Source of the DNA: Dipteris shenzhenensis
Lineage: Eukaryota > Polypodiophyta > Polypodiopsida > Gleicheniales
Length of the DNA: 64,000 bases
Assembly: GCA_047967505.1 (NCBI GenBank)
Contig: CM106541.1
Reading direction: 5' to 3' (one strand)
Part shown: positions 54,992 to 64,000 of the stretch, in pieces
How positions within the stretch are numbered: position 1 is the stretch's first letter
Layout of the letters: each line of letters opens with the position of its first letter
Translations under genes and position numbers: made by a program
The notes under the pieces: generated by a model
Database searches by the model: none
What the model was told of the DNA's origin: nothing
What the model saw: only the letters and a program-made list of their open reading frames with translations

Positions 54992-56464
54992 TGTAATTGG
55001 CCTTTGATCACAAAGGGCAGTGTAACTGTCTCTACTATCTCACAAAACTGAAAATACAGCCAACTCAAAACATTGCCATTGTCCACAAACAAATCTCAGA
55101 GCATAAAACTTCACTATATAGCATCATTGAACCAATTAAGACAAGGGAGGCTAGAATGTCCCTACACAGAAGCGTGAAGAGTGACACCTATTGGCCCCAA
55201 CACTTGGCGCCCCTTGCGGTATTTATTTAATTACTGGTTAGCTCAAAAATACAAAGGGACTCCCTTTAAGAGCTCACCGGCAGGTGCAACCCAGTACAAC
55301 GCCAACCCGTGGCTGTGCTAGTGTCCAACTCCAGTGCTATTCCTTTGGTTCCTTTCAGTAGTCATGCATAATCACAAGTAGACCAATCTGACAGCATGTC
55401 AAGCAATGCATTCACCCATAACCAAGCCATTACCGAGCCCAAGGCTAGCCATTGCACCCCCAGGAAGAGAGTATCACAACCAGTGCCCCAATCCTCTCTC
55501 GAGCCAACGACAGGGCATCCAACCTAGCAGGAACTCGGTAGGAGTGGCAGTAGCATAGAGTAGAAAGAGAAGATGAGAATTCAGCCAACAGAAAGAGCTT
55601 GTTTCAGCCTGAAACAGCTCGAGAAGTAGGTTGAATAGCGGACAACAAACTCTGGTAGGAGGGAGCTGCCTATGAGTGTCTTCGAGTACCAGAAAAGATC
55701 AGAAAAGAGAGCGTCCAACAAGCTGTAGCAAATCTGCCATAAATGCGTCCCCTATCAGCCCACAAACACCTCAGAACTGAGTGACAAAGGCTAGGAGTAA
55801 GATGTCCAAGAATATGACCTCACATGTAGGAAAGAAGAACTTCTATCGCGAAGAAAGTCAAGAAAAGCTCCAAAAGTGGCCTAGAATGAAGGCGTCTAGG
55901 TCTAGGAAGCACGCCAACAGCAGAGAGCACCAAGGGGAGGAGAACTATCGCGAAGAAAGCTCGAAAATCCACTTCAGCCAGCAAGAGGAGAGCTGCAGAA
56001 ATCCGCCATGTTGAGAATGAAGCTGCCCTAGTAGGGGAGAAGTCTCAAATCAGCAAGGAAGGGAAAGGAAGGGCTCCAGGGCCTTCCAGGGACTTCCAGG
56101 GCTGACACCTAGGTGCCACAAGGCAAGCAGAGAAGCCCACATGGAGACACATGTACAAAATGAGGCATGGGATTTTAATGTCCGTAGGGGGTTAGATGGC
56201 ACACCATGATCTTAATGTTTGGGAACCAATGACCCTAGTTTGTAGGATCTCTAGGGGGTCAGTTTTTAAAAAAGTACCCCATTGAACCATACCAATGACC
56301 ATAGAAATTGAAACCACTCTAATGGCGCTAGGAGTTGCACTTATTGCACATGAAATCATAGGTACCTTTTGGGCATTAAGTAAGGTCCCTAGCCTGGTAC
56401 CCTATGCTAAATTCAGTGACAGTTAGTTTAGACACTTCACCATCATTACCACATCCCCGTGACA
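54992..56464 (-). mobile_element. 5' LTR of gypsy copy 2
   Basis: Minus sense TGTCACGGGGATGTGG (56464) to ...GGCCAATTACA (54992), 1473 bp. The outer end is fixed by comparison with the 3' LTR and the polypurine tract. The inner end is inferred from TG...CA and the primer-binding site. Confidence 0.7.
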
Positions 56465-56467
56465 CTT

Positions 56468-56640
56468 AGTAACTACAGCACGATAATGGTGAGCTTCACT
56501 ATGGCTAAACTATTTGGAACTGTTATGGAGGAAAGAATCAACATGTGGGCATAAATGCAACTACAAGGTGAAGGCCTATTTTGTTGCTTCATTGATTTCA
56601 AAAAAGTCTTTGATACAATCCAAGACCTAGTCTCTGGAAG
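56468..56640 (+). pseudogene. LINE reverse-transcriptase fragment with internal deletion
   Basis: The plus frame reads 'YSTIMVSFTMAKLFGTVMEE', 'RINMWA', a TAA, then 'MQLQGEGLFCCFIDFKKVFD'. This combines the 'YR.I.......KLFG..ME.R...W' and 'GLYC.F.DFKKAFD' blocks of LINE reverse transcriptase, normally farther apart, so the 'QAGFR..HST.DHL' part is deleted. It abuts the outer end of the gypsy copy 2 LTR. Confidence 0.55.
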
Positions 56641-57834
56641 ATGGAACATGTGATACTAGTGGCATTGGTGGCACTTCCGACATTGGTGTCACTTGTGGAA
56701 CTTGGCATTTTGGGCCTGCTGGATTCACTACTCCATTTGGAGTTGATTGCATTAACAAATTTGACTGACTTGTTGAATTAAATTGTGTGTTAGAATTCGA
56801 TTGGCTTACTGTATTCTAGGGGGCCATCGAATTTAGTTGATTTACAATTTTTTTGGATTTATCAGATTTAAGTATGTTGTTGGATTAATTGTCTGACTAA
56901 ATCTCTTTGATTTTCTGGATTCAATGAAATTGCTGTGTTTGGTTGTGCAAAACGGAATTCTCAAAATGGGTTCAATTGTGTGCTTGGTCCTGTTAAATCC
57001 TTAGGTAATGAATATGTTTGAAATTGTGGTTCTCTTCCCTACGCCTCTGGTAAGCCCATTCTAGCATTTTCTGGAGTGTGATGGGAGCGGCTACCCCTTG
57101 AGGTGCTGCTAGATTCAGATATCATGGGATACTATGGGTCTTGCTGAACTGTTTTTCCTAGTCAAATGCTCTGCTAGTTCCTCAACTATGGGTTCCAATC
57201 CTTGTGCTACTACTGGCGTACGATTTTTCTCATCCTCAAGTTCTGTGGCTGGATTCTATTGTCTAGACCATTCGACTTGAAGTAGGTCATACCGTAGTTA
57301 ATGGTTAGTTTGCCACTTAGCCAATGCCATAGTTATGATTATGGAGAAAAGATCACCCCGCAATCGCTCTCCCAGTAGAGCCATATCAGCATCATCCTCA
57401 GACGCCTCAGGACGTGTCCGTCCACCCTTGAGGGTTCTTCTACATTTACTATTGGCTCAATGGTTAGTGCATCTACATCCTGCTCTTTTAGGTGCTGCTG
57501 TCACAATCTTGTATGCAAAGAGATGGGTCTTGACTTATCCATAAAATTTGACATATGCAAACAGTCGCTTGTTGCTTTCCATTCCACCCATAATATCAAT
57601 ACACTTTGTAGATGATTCTTCTATCAAACAGCCTCAAATTTTCACCAAACCCATGAGAAAAATACTTCCACAACATAACTGTGCCTATTATCCATCATCT
57701 TTTGCTCAGATTATGAAAATCATTGGCAACTTTGGTCTTGGAGTTGGTGGGGTACACGAACAGCAAGATTGCTAGTGTTTTGGGGTTAATCTAGAATCCT
57801 CAAGTGTGTTCCTTATAGAAACTTCTACAGATCT
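56641..57834. other. Mostly non-coding spacer between LINE fragment and copia element
   Basis: T-rich DNA with 'ttggattcaa/gaattcgattgg'-like phrases. The only protein-like stretch is the minus-strand fragment listed at 57160. The target-site duplication GATCT ends this interval. Confidence 0.4.
57160..57460 (-). pseudogene. Unassigned minus-strand coding remnant
   Basis: One frame with two internal stops reads 'RTLKGGRTRPEASEDDADMA', 'LLGERLRGDLFSIIITMALA', then 'LRYDLLQVEWSR' and 'TPVVAQGLEPIVEELAEHLT'. The consistent frame and amphipathic character suggest a decayed protein, perhaps a retroelement gag. I do not recognise it. Confidence 0.3.
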
Positions 57835-58080
57835 TGTTAGAAACGAGAGAGTGAGAGAGCAGGAAGCAAGAGAGCTGAACGTAGTACTTACAATAGAAGA
57901 AGTGACTAATACAAGAAGTGGGATGGGTTTTGTCTAAGTGACAAAACCTTATCCTTCACTAATCGTAGTTAGTGAACTAACTGTGGTTAGGGGAAAAAAC
58001 CTCTAAATGAGGGAAAAGTGCCCCTAACCTACTTATTACATTACATTGGTCATTGCTGAATTATAATAATAATTCTAACA
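57835..58080 (-). mobile_element. 3' LTR of the copia element
   Basis: TGTTAGAAACGAGAGAG ... AATTCTAACA (plus-strand reading), nearly identical to the right LTR. The terminal inverted repeat is TGTTAGAA/TTCTAACA. Confidence 0.93.
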
Positions 58081-58090
58081 CCCCTCTGCA
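58081..58090 (-). other. Polypurine tract of the copia element
   Basis: Minus sense 'TGCAGAGGGG' directly before TGTTAG marks the 3' LTR start and confirms minus orientation. Confidence 0.7.
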
Positions 58091-58164
58091 GTGCCAATGT
58101 CATGTACAAGGAAATGATCAATCACCAAAAGGATATAAGTTCAGGGCACTATGAAATCACCCAC

Positions 58165-59737
58165 CAAGAAGAAGGTAACCTGTGCAAATAATTGTTCTCA
58201 TTCAGTGTGTGGAGTGTGAGGCATTATTCTCACATCCACTGATGGCACAGATTTCAGAATATCAGATGTACTCTATGTGCCAGGTATAAAGAAGAATTTG
58301 CTTTCAATGTCCTCACTCAATAGAGAAGGATTTCAGGTTGTTTTTGATGATGACAAGTGTGCAGTCAGAGACAAAGAAAATGAATATGCTTTGAGGTTGT
58401 CTGGCACTTTGTAACGGGGTCTTTTTCAGCTTGATTTATATGAAAAAAGATCCCATCTTGCATTATTAGTTCGCATAGGTTATGAGGAGACTTTTGCTCC
58501 TACATCCAGGATGACAACCATCAGGTCAGTTATAGCCATGGCTGCAAATTTTGAATGGAATGTTCATCAGTTGGACATTAAAACAGCTTTCCTTAATGGA
58601 GACTTATTGGAAGAGGTTTATGTCAAATAACCTCCGGGCTTTGAAATTTAAAAATTTGCACTTCAGGTATGCAAGCTGAATAAAGCTTTGTATGGGCTGA
58701 AACAAGCCCCACGTGCATGGTATGCCAAAATTGATGCCTTTCTGACTAGCAAGGGGCTGCACAATAGTCCAACTGAGAGCACCCTCTACATCAAGGATGG
58801 GGGGGATATTCTAGTCATCATTCTTTATGTAGATGACATGCTGCTCACCGGATCAAATGAGGAAGTAATTGCAGATTTCAAGGCCCAATTAAAAGCTACA
58901 TTTGATATGTTAGACTTGGGCTTGTTACATTTCTTTTTGGGGATCCAGTTTATTCAAGAGAAACGTGGCATTGTTATGTCTTAGTCCAAGTATGTTCAAA
59001 AGCTCTTGGACAGATTCAACATGCATGATTGCAAGCCTATGTCCACTCCCATGGAGCCAGGGCTGAAGCTTACAATGCATGATGCGGGTGAATCAATTGA
59101 TGTCACACTCTATAGTCAGGCTGTTGGATGCCTCATTTATCTCTGCAATACACGACTTGATATTCAGTTTTCAGTTTCTCAGGTGAGCAGGTATATGCAC
59201 AGCCCAAAGATTATGCATTGGCAGGATGTAAAACGCATCTTCTGTTACTTGCAAGGTACAAAGTCTTTTGGCTTGATGTTTCCCAGGGGGGGTGACTTGC
59301 AGATGCATGCTTACAGTGACTCAGATTGGGTTGGAGACTATGATACTAGGCAGTCCACTAGTGGGATTGTTTCTTTCTAGGACATGCTTGCATTTCTTGG
59401 TTGAGCAAGGAACAGTCTACAGTGGCTACCTCCTCATGTGAAGCTGTACAGGGCAGCTTTCACAGCGACAGTTGAATGTGTTTGGCTGCGTTGTTTATTT
59501 GCTGATCTTCATCTTTCATTGGAGGGTCCTTCTCCGATTCTCACTGATAGTCAGAGTGCTATAGCGGTGGCAAAGAATCTTGTGTTTCATGCTCGCACGA
59601 AGCACATTGAGGTTCACTATCACTATGTCAGAGACAAGTTGCATGCAGGAGAGATCAATACGATCTATGTGTCAACACATGACAATGTTGTAGCATCTTC
59701 ACCAAAGCACTTCCACGTGAAAAGTTTGAGGCAAGAA
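58165..59737 (+). pseudogene. Ty1/copia protease end, RT and RNase H, inverted relative to gag
   Basis: Plus-strand frames give the end of the protease region ('VTCANNCSHSVCGV', 'ISDVLYVPGIKKNLLSMSSL'). A jump at about 58475 deletes the whole integrase. RT follows: 'EETFAPTSRMTTIRSVIAMA', 'VHQLDIKTAFLNGDLLEEVY', 'ALYGLKQAPRAWYAKIDAFL', 'YVDDMLLTG' (catalytic YVDD kept) and 'FFLGIQF'. RNase H is 'HAYSDSDWVGDYDTRQSTSG', 'LTDSQSAIAVAKN', 'RTKHIEVHYHYVRDKL' and ends 'IFTKALPREKFEARMQ'. In-frame stops occur at about 58228, 58411, 58628 and 58981, and a frameshift near 59379. The order and content are pure copia, but the strand is opposite to gag. Confidence 0.9.
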
Positions 59738-60908
59738 TGCAAAGTTACAAATAGATTTTTCTTGGAAGTGATGTGCTTTGAAGCACCACTATCAAAATAC
59801 CAAGTATGTAGTGTTTCATCAACATTGAAAGAGCATTCATCCTTTGAAGGATCATAACTACCCACTAAAAAATCTGAAGTATGTGAACTACCTACTAAAA
59901 AATCTGAAGTGCAAGTCAAAAAGGCATAGTGCTCTTCAACCAAGTCGGTTGCAACATCTCCTCCATCATGGCAATGTGGACCTCATACCGGAATCCCTTT
60001 TCTTTTCTTTGGCACTCTCCAATATAATGACCTGGCTTCTTGCAATAATGACAGATGCCCTTCTTTTTCTGCTTGTTTGTATCACCTTGTGCCTTATAAG
60101 AAGGCTGTCCAGAATCAGCTTTATGCTGATGTGTGGGCTGATGGGCATGTGGCTTATGCTGCCCTTTACCCTTGGGCTTGAACTTGGAGAGCATAGCATG
60201 CTCGCCAGCCCGGGTTGCCATATTTCTACGTGTTGTTTTTCCTGCAACAGAAGTCCTACCAACTCGTGAAATGAGAGAGAATTGCTGCCCCCCCTCAATG
60301 ACAAATTCAGCGAGGTGTGGAAACCAAGATAGGACTCAAGAAGAGAGTTCAGAGTGGTGGAGATCATCTCTGAATCCGGAATGACTTCATCAATGTTCAG
60401 CAATTGTTCCCTGAGATCCTGAAGCTTCGTGAGGTGAGAATTCATGGAATCTCCCTCCTCCATATGTGTATGGGAAAGTTCTCGCTTCAGAAAGGAAACT
60501 CTAATCGTTTCTTGCTGCAAACATATTCTCCAGTAACACCCAAGCTGCCATAGGTGTCTTGCATGACCGAATATGAGGTATAATGAACCTCTTGACAGAA
60601 AGAGAAATTACTGAAAGAGCTTGTGCATCTCTAGAGTCCCATCTTTTCTGCTCTGCTGTGGGAGCTCCTGGAGCGGCTGCTCCAATCACCTGTGCTGTAT
60701 TTGTACCTCTACCCCTGCCTCCAGTTGTAGGAGTGACAGGTATAGGCATTGTCTTTGGTCTTTCTTCATCTCCATTGGCATAATCCCAAAGATTTCTGCC
60801 AACTAAGATATTGCGAACCATGAAACTCCACAAGGAGTAGTTGGTGCCATCCAACTTATCCTCCTGTGTGAGAACTCCGAACACCTCATTTTAGTTGTTC
60901 TGTGCCAT
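59737..60908 (-). pseudogene. Ty1/copia gag and first half of protease
   Basis: Begins at the ATG at 60908 ('MAQNN', TAA, 'NEVFGVLTQEDKLDGTNYSL'). The gag core is 'NYSLWSFMVRNILVGRNLWD', then 'TPMAAWVLLENMFAARN', a frameshift near 60510, then 'RVSFLKRELSHTHMEEGDSM'. The zinc knuckle is 'CHYCKKPGHYIGEC' (CX2CX4HX4C). The protease active site 'WYFDSGASKHITSKKNLF' follows. A 29-bp tandem duplication encodes 'TSDFLVGSSHTSDFLVGS' between knuckle and protease. Similarity ends at 'VTLHSC', where plus-strand RNase H begins. Confidence 0.85.
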
Positions 60909-62050
60909 TTTTGCCAGATAAACTCAGAAATACAGCAAATTGAACAAGTAAAATCCCTTCCTGGGATGTAAGATGCACAAGTAAAATCTGCAAAGAAAAA
61001 TATGCCCACAGTGACAAATACGGTCACAGGCTGTCAAAGGCTCAAAATGCACTTCAATTTGTCCTGCAAATGCTCTCAAAAACTTTCAAAAAACACTGCA
61101 GAATTTGCCAATGTCTGCAATGTCAACTCAAAATGAGTCCAAAATGGCTTGCCACAGTCCCAAAATGCTTGCACACTGCCAAATGGCATTAGAATGCTAG
61201 AAGCCCCAATTTCTTCAGGGAAATTGCATCCAAAAGAGGGCAAATTGCCTGAAAGCCCCAAAAACGCAAAGCAAAAAGCCCCAAAATTTTGCAAGAAATT
61301 GCAACTCAAAAAGGGGCAAATTGACTGAAAGCCCCAATTTGCAATTTATCTGCAAAAAGAACCAAATTCTACGGCCTATGTGCACAAATGAGCACACCCT
61401 CAATCCCAAAATGCACCTACTTGAATCCACAGCCAAACAATGGCTCACTGCACAAATGCGTGACAAAGAAAATCTGCTCTGAAATAAAAACTGCTAGAAT
61501 AGAACTGTAGGAATCAACAAAAATAGATGTATCCTGTACGGACAGCAACGACACTACTGACAGTCCGTACAATTGTACGGGCTGCTGTTGTACGGATGTA
61601 TGGCTCTTGCTGTACGGGTGTACGGTTGCTGCTGCTGCTGTTGTACGGAGGCACAGATTGGTGGTGGTGTACGGACGTACGGCTGGTTGACGCAGGACTG
61701 TACGGCTCTGTATGGCTGGCTGACGCAAGACTGTACAGCTAGTCAGCGCAGGTGTTGTACTGATGGCAGGTTTGAAATCCGTATAGCATACGGACGTTGT
61801 ATGGTTGCTTGAGCGTACGTGTACGGACGGGTAACTCCTGCTGTACGGAAAGAATGTGGCGCCTGTTGTACGGACGGGTGGCTCAGGACCTGCACGTTAT
61901 GTACGGCGGCAAACAGTACGACTGACCGTACAGTTGTACGGATGAGCAAGTCGAGGCTTTGTACGGATTCCCGTGTGGAGCAAGCAATGAACAGAAGTCG
62001 AGGGGCAAAGGCAGGAGTTTGACGATGGGCTCTAGGTCCAAAAGCGAAGG
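60909..62050 (-). other. Long leader of the copia element with repeat arrays
   Basis: About 1.1 kb between primer-binding site and gag. The half nearer gag (61030-61400) is made of loose repeats around 'gccccaaa..tgc' and 'gcaaattg'. The half nearer the LTR carries the GTACGG array. No coding frame. Confidence 0.6.
61537..61965. repeat. GTACGG-rich array
   Basis: About fifteen GTACGG and two CCGTAC words in roughly 430 bp, many within 'ctgttgtacggatg'-like units. One arrangement, 'gtacggacgtacgg', contains a CGTACG core. Two near-copies also occur at about 9120-9140. Confidence 0.8.
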
Positions 62051-62066
62051 CAGGCTCTGATACCAA
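62051..62066 (-). other. Primer-binding site (initiator-Met tRNA) of the copia element
   Basis: Minus sense TTTGGTATCAGAGCCT next to the right LTR contains TGGTATCAGAGCC, complementary to the initiator tRNA-Met 3' end. Confidence 0.88.
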
Positions 62067-62067
62067 A

Positions 62068-62313
62068 GGTTAGAAACGAGAGAGTGAGAGAGCAAGAAGC
62101 AAGAGAACTGAACGTAGTACTTGCAATAGAAGAAGTGACTAATACAAGAAGTGGGATGGGTTTTGTCTAAGTGACAAAACCTTATCCTTCACTAACCGTA
62201 GTTAGTGAAGTAATTGTGGTTAGGGGAAAAAACCTCTAAATGAGGGAAAAGTGCCCCTAACCTACTTATTACATTACATTGGTCACTGCTGAATTATAAT
62301 AATAATTCTAACA
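62068..62313 (-). mobile_element. 5' LTR of the copia element
   Basis: 246 bp, matching the left LTR at all but about ten positions. Its inner end reads GGTTAG instead of TGTTAG, one terminal substitution. The outer end ...TTCTAACA abuts GATCT. Confidence 0.93.
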
Positions 62314-62318
62314 GATCT

Positions 62319-63395
62319 CATCACTTAGAAAGTAGAGACAAGACTAATGAAGAGATCATTAACATTCTTCAATAATGCATTCGACAGTACTGAAAAAACA
62401 ATACGGGTTGCAGGAAGCAATGCCATTGGAATATAGTTCAAATAACCACAAAACTATTGAATCATAAAGAATAGAACAATGAATACGTAAAAAGAGATAT
62501 CCACGAAACAAAGATATCCAAGGCAATAGTCATCATCATTTAATAGAATACTCTCATACTTGCTTACAATAGAATCACTTCTCTCATCACCCTTGCTAAT
62601 ACGCCTCTCATACGTGGATATGAAGAGATACCCTTGACAATTGGTGTCCCTTGCTATCTGAATGCAACTAACATGCCTTATATAGAAATAAGGAAAATAC
62701 TATCTGGATATGTATTTGCATATATCTGTGTATCAAGATAGTAAGAACCACTTTTCTTGTGACAAACTAATAGCTTCTCAAGAAAATAACTTACACAACA
62801 CCATTGATGAAATGGGTACTTTGACTAGACACTAGCTCCAGAGGAAATCTGAATCAAGCACAAATGTGCCACATGACAAAGTCGACTACAGTGGCACATC
62901 ACATCAAGCTGTGTGGCTGGTTCTTAAGCCCACTCATTAAAATAATTTGTGGCAATGAACAAGCAAAATTTCTCCCTTACTGTGGTAAGCAAGGGACCTA
63001 AAAAATATATCCTCTACTGATGGAAAGAAATGAGAGGGAAGGAGGAATGAAGAAGATTGGGGTGGAGCTCCTTGCTTACTGTAAACTTCACAAGTCTTAC
63101 ATAATTTTGACAAATCTCAAAGTAGTAATAACCACGCTTGAGAGGGGGTGAATTTACCACTCTATAGTGCACCGTGTCAAAAAAAAAAAAAAAAACAACA
63201 TTTGCCTATTAGCCAATGCATGCATACTTGTACTCATGACTAATCCTAGTCCTCTATGGACATCCCCACCATGCATATAAATAAAATAAATATTTGACAA
63301 ATTCTCTAGTTTATTGTGGTCAACCCTCTCTGACCGAAGTCAAAATGTTTCTCTTTATTTCTCTGGACATCAAAATTATAGTTTTGTGACATTGA
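62319..63395. other. Gene-free AT-rich stretch
   Basis: No coding frame. An A17 run lies at 63179-63195 with no recognisable retroposon upstream. Confidence 0.45.
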
Positions 63396-64000
63396 CTATT
63401 ATGGACCAGCCACCTTTCGGCCATTGATGAACAAGATACTACAGCCTCTTCTTTCTAAATATGTGCTGGTCTTTTTTGATGGCATCTTCATCTATAGCAA
63501 AAGCAAGCATGAGCACATTAGAATTTTGAGGTTGCATTTGCTCTATGCCAAAGCTAGCAAGTCCACATTTATGGAAAAAGAGGTCGTAATTGGGAACATT
63601 GTGGGCATGTATGTTATCTAGATGGACCCTTAAATGGTGAATTGCGTGAGAGAATGGCTGCAGCCGTGCATCCCAACTCAGCTGAGAGGGTTTTTGGGCC
63701 TTGCCTCCTTCCTACAGGCCATTCATATGCCATTTTGCAAAAGGGCAGTCCTTCCCAGGGATCTTTGAAAGAAAGATGCCTTCCTTTGGTCAAGGGCAGC
63801 ACAAACCAGCTTTCAGGATTTGAAGTTTGCAGGGACGCATGCACTGGTAGTAGTGTACCCTGATTTTTCACAATCTTTCATTGTAGAGGCAGATGTCAGT
63901 GGTGGCAAGGATTTGGGGGCTGTTTTAAGAAAAGAGCATGGGGTAATAGCCTTCGAGAGCAGAAAACAAGATGATAAGGAGCTCACATACCATGATGTGA
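63396..64000 (+). pseudogene. Ty3/gypsy RT/RNase H fragment, continues past the window
   Basis: Plus-strand frames read 'MNKILQPLLSKYVLVFFDGI', 'FIYSKSKHEHIRILRLHLL', then 'LRGFLGLASFL', 'KKDAFLWSRAAQTSFQDLKF', 'YPDFSQSFIVEADVSG' and 'AFESRKQDDKELTYHD', the gypsy order from RT palm to RNase H. The catalytic FFDD reads FFDG. A stop near 63620 and at least two frameshifts make it a pseudogene. It is on the opposite strand from the two larger gypsy elements and its 3' part is outside the window. Confidence 0.8.

Larger units (their letters stand above)
50168..56464 (-). mobile_element. Ty3/gypsy retrotransposon (copy 2), integrase-less
   Basis: The minus-strand order is 5' LTR (56464-54992), primer-binding site, gag-protease (54883-52953), RT and start of RNase H (52807-51559), polypurine tract (51154-51141) and a 3' LTR shortened at 50168. 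The LTRs share long near-identical stretches, e.g. 'gccaacgacagggcatccaa' at 50168 and 55503. No integrase sequence exists between RNase H and the polypurine tract, so the copy is defective or non-autonomous. Confidence 0.85.
57830..62318 (-). mobile_element. Ty1/copia retrotransposon with inverted pol, TSD GATCT
   Basis: Two 246-bp LTRs (57835-58080 and 62068-62313) are flanked by identical GATCT (57830-57834 and 62314-62318), so it inserted as a unit. The primer-binding site beside the right LTR and the polypurine tract beside the left LTR both give a minus-strand element. Gag and the first part of the protease are on the minus strand as expected, but the rest of pol lies on the plus strand. 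The integrase is missing. Confidence 0.9.

Noticed and set aside
55175-55195. 'cacttggcgcccc' as a primer-binding site for a plus-strand element
   Set aside because: It lies inside the 5' LTR of a minus-strand gypsy element and no plus-strand gag follows.
59665-59857. Plus-strand continuation of the RNase H frame past 59737
   Set aside because: Past the breakpoint it is antisense to the minus-strand copia protease, where the 'WYFDSGASKHIT' motif reads clearly.

Overview
The window is eukaryotic, nuclear and plant. It holds two pentatricopeptide-repeat (PPR) genes of land-plant organelle type, many decayed plant transposable elements (Ty3/gypsy, Ty1/copia, LINE, CACTA, hAT) and long simple-sequence tracts. 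The PLS-class PPR protein has long spacers ending in 'KGR.IH'-type motifs, a style I associate from memory with ferns and lycophytes, so a fern is my best guess. There are no bacterial operons, CRISPR arrays or phage modules.

Layout. 0-8 kb: a broken hAT transposase (+), a broken RING-H2/coiled-coil gene and a broken protein-kinase gene (both -), a cluster of CG-centred palindromes, and a CACTA remnant. 8-14 kb: an LTR-like block and an intact-looking PLS-class PPR gene (-, 11883-13649). 14-30 kb: an LTR candidate with a gypsy gag fragment, a decayed unassigned ORF, a foldback repeat, a LINE joined to a gypsy integrase tail, a copia-type LTR with primer-binding site, and a 0.93-kb polypyrimidine tract. 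30-37 kb: GT-rich duplications and a 1.43-kb tandem duplication. 37.8-39.3 kb: a two-exon P-class PPR gene (+). 40-47.4 kb: a rearranged gypsy element (-) that carries a CACTA fragment and a foreign block with a second palindrome array. 50-56.5 kb: a second gypsy element (-) with 1.47-kb 5' LTR, gag, protease and RT but no integrase. 57.8-62.3 kb: a Ty1/copia element with 246-bp LTRs and a perfect 5-bp target duplication, whose pol segment is inverted relative to gag. 63.4 kb to the end: a gypsy RT/RNase H fragment (+) running off the window.

Only the two PPR genes look like functional host genes. Both would encode proteins that bind organelle RNA. Everything else is repeat-derived or decayed. 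The most unusual observations are the inverted copia pol inside TSD-flanked LTRs, three separate arrays of short CG-containing dyads, the kinase/RING pseudogene pair, and the CACTA fragment inside a gypsy element. All calls come from reading translations and motifs by eye. No database search was run.
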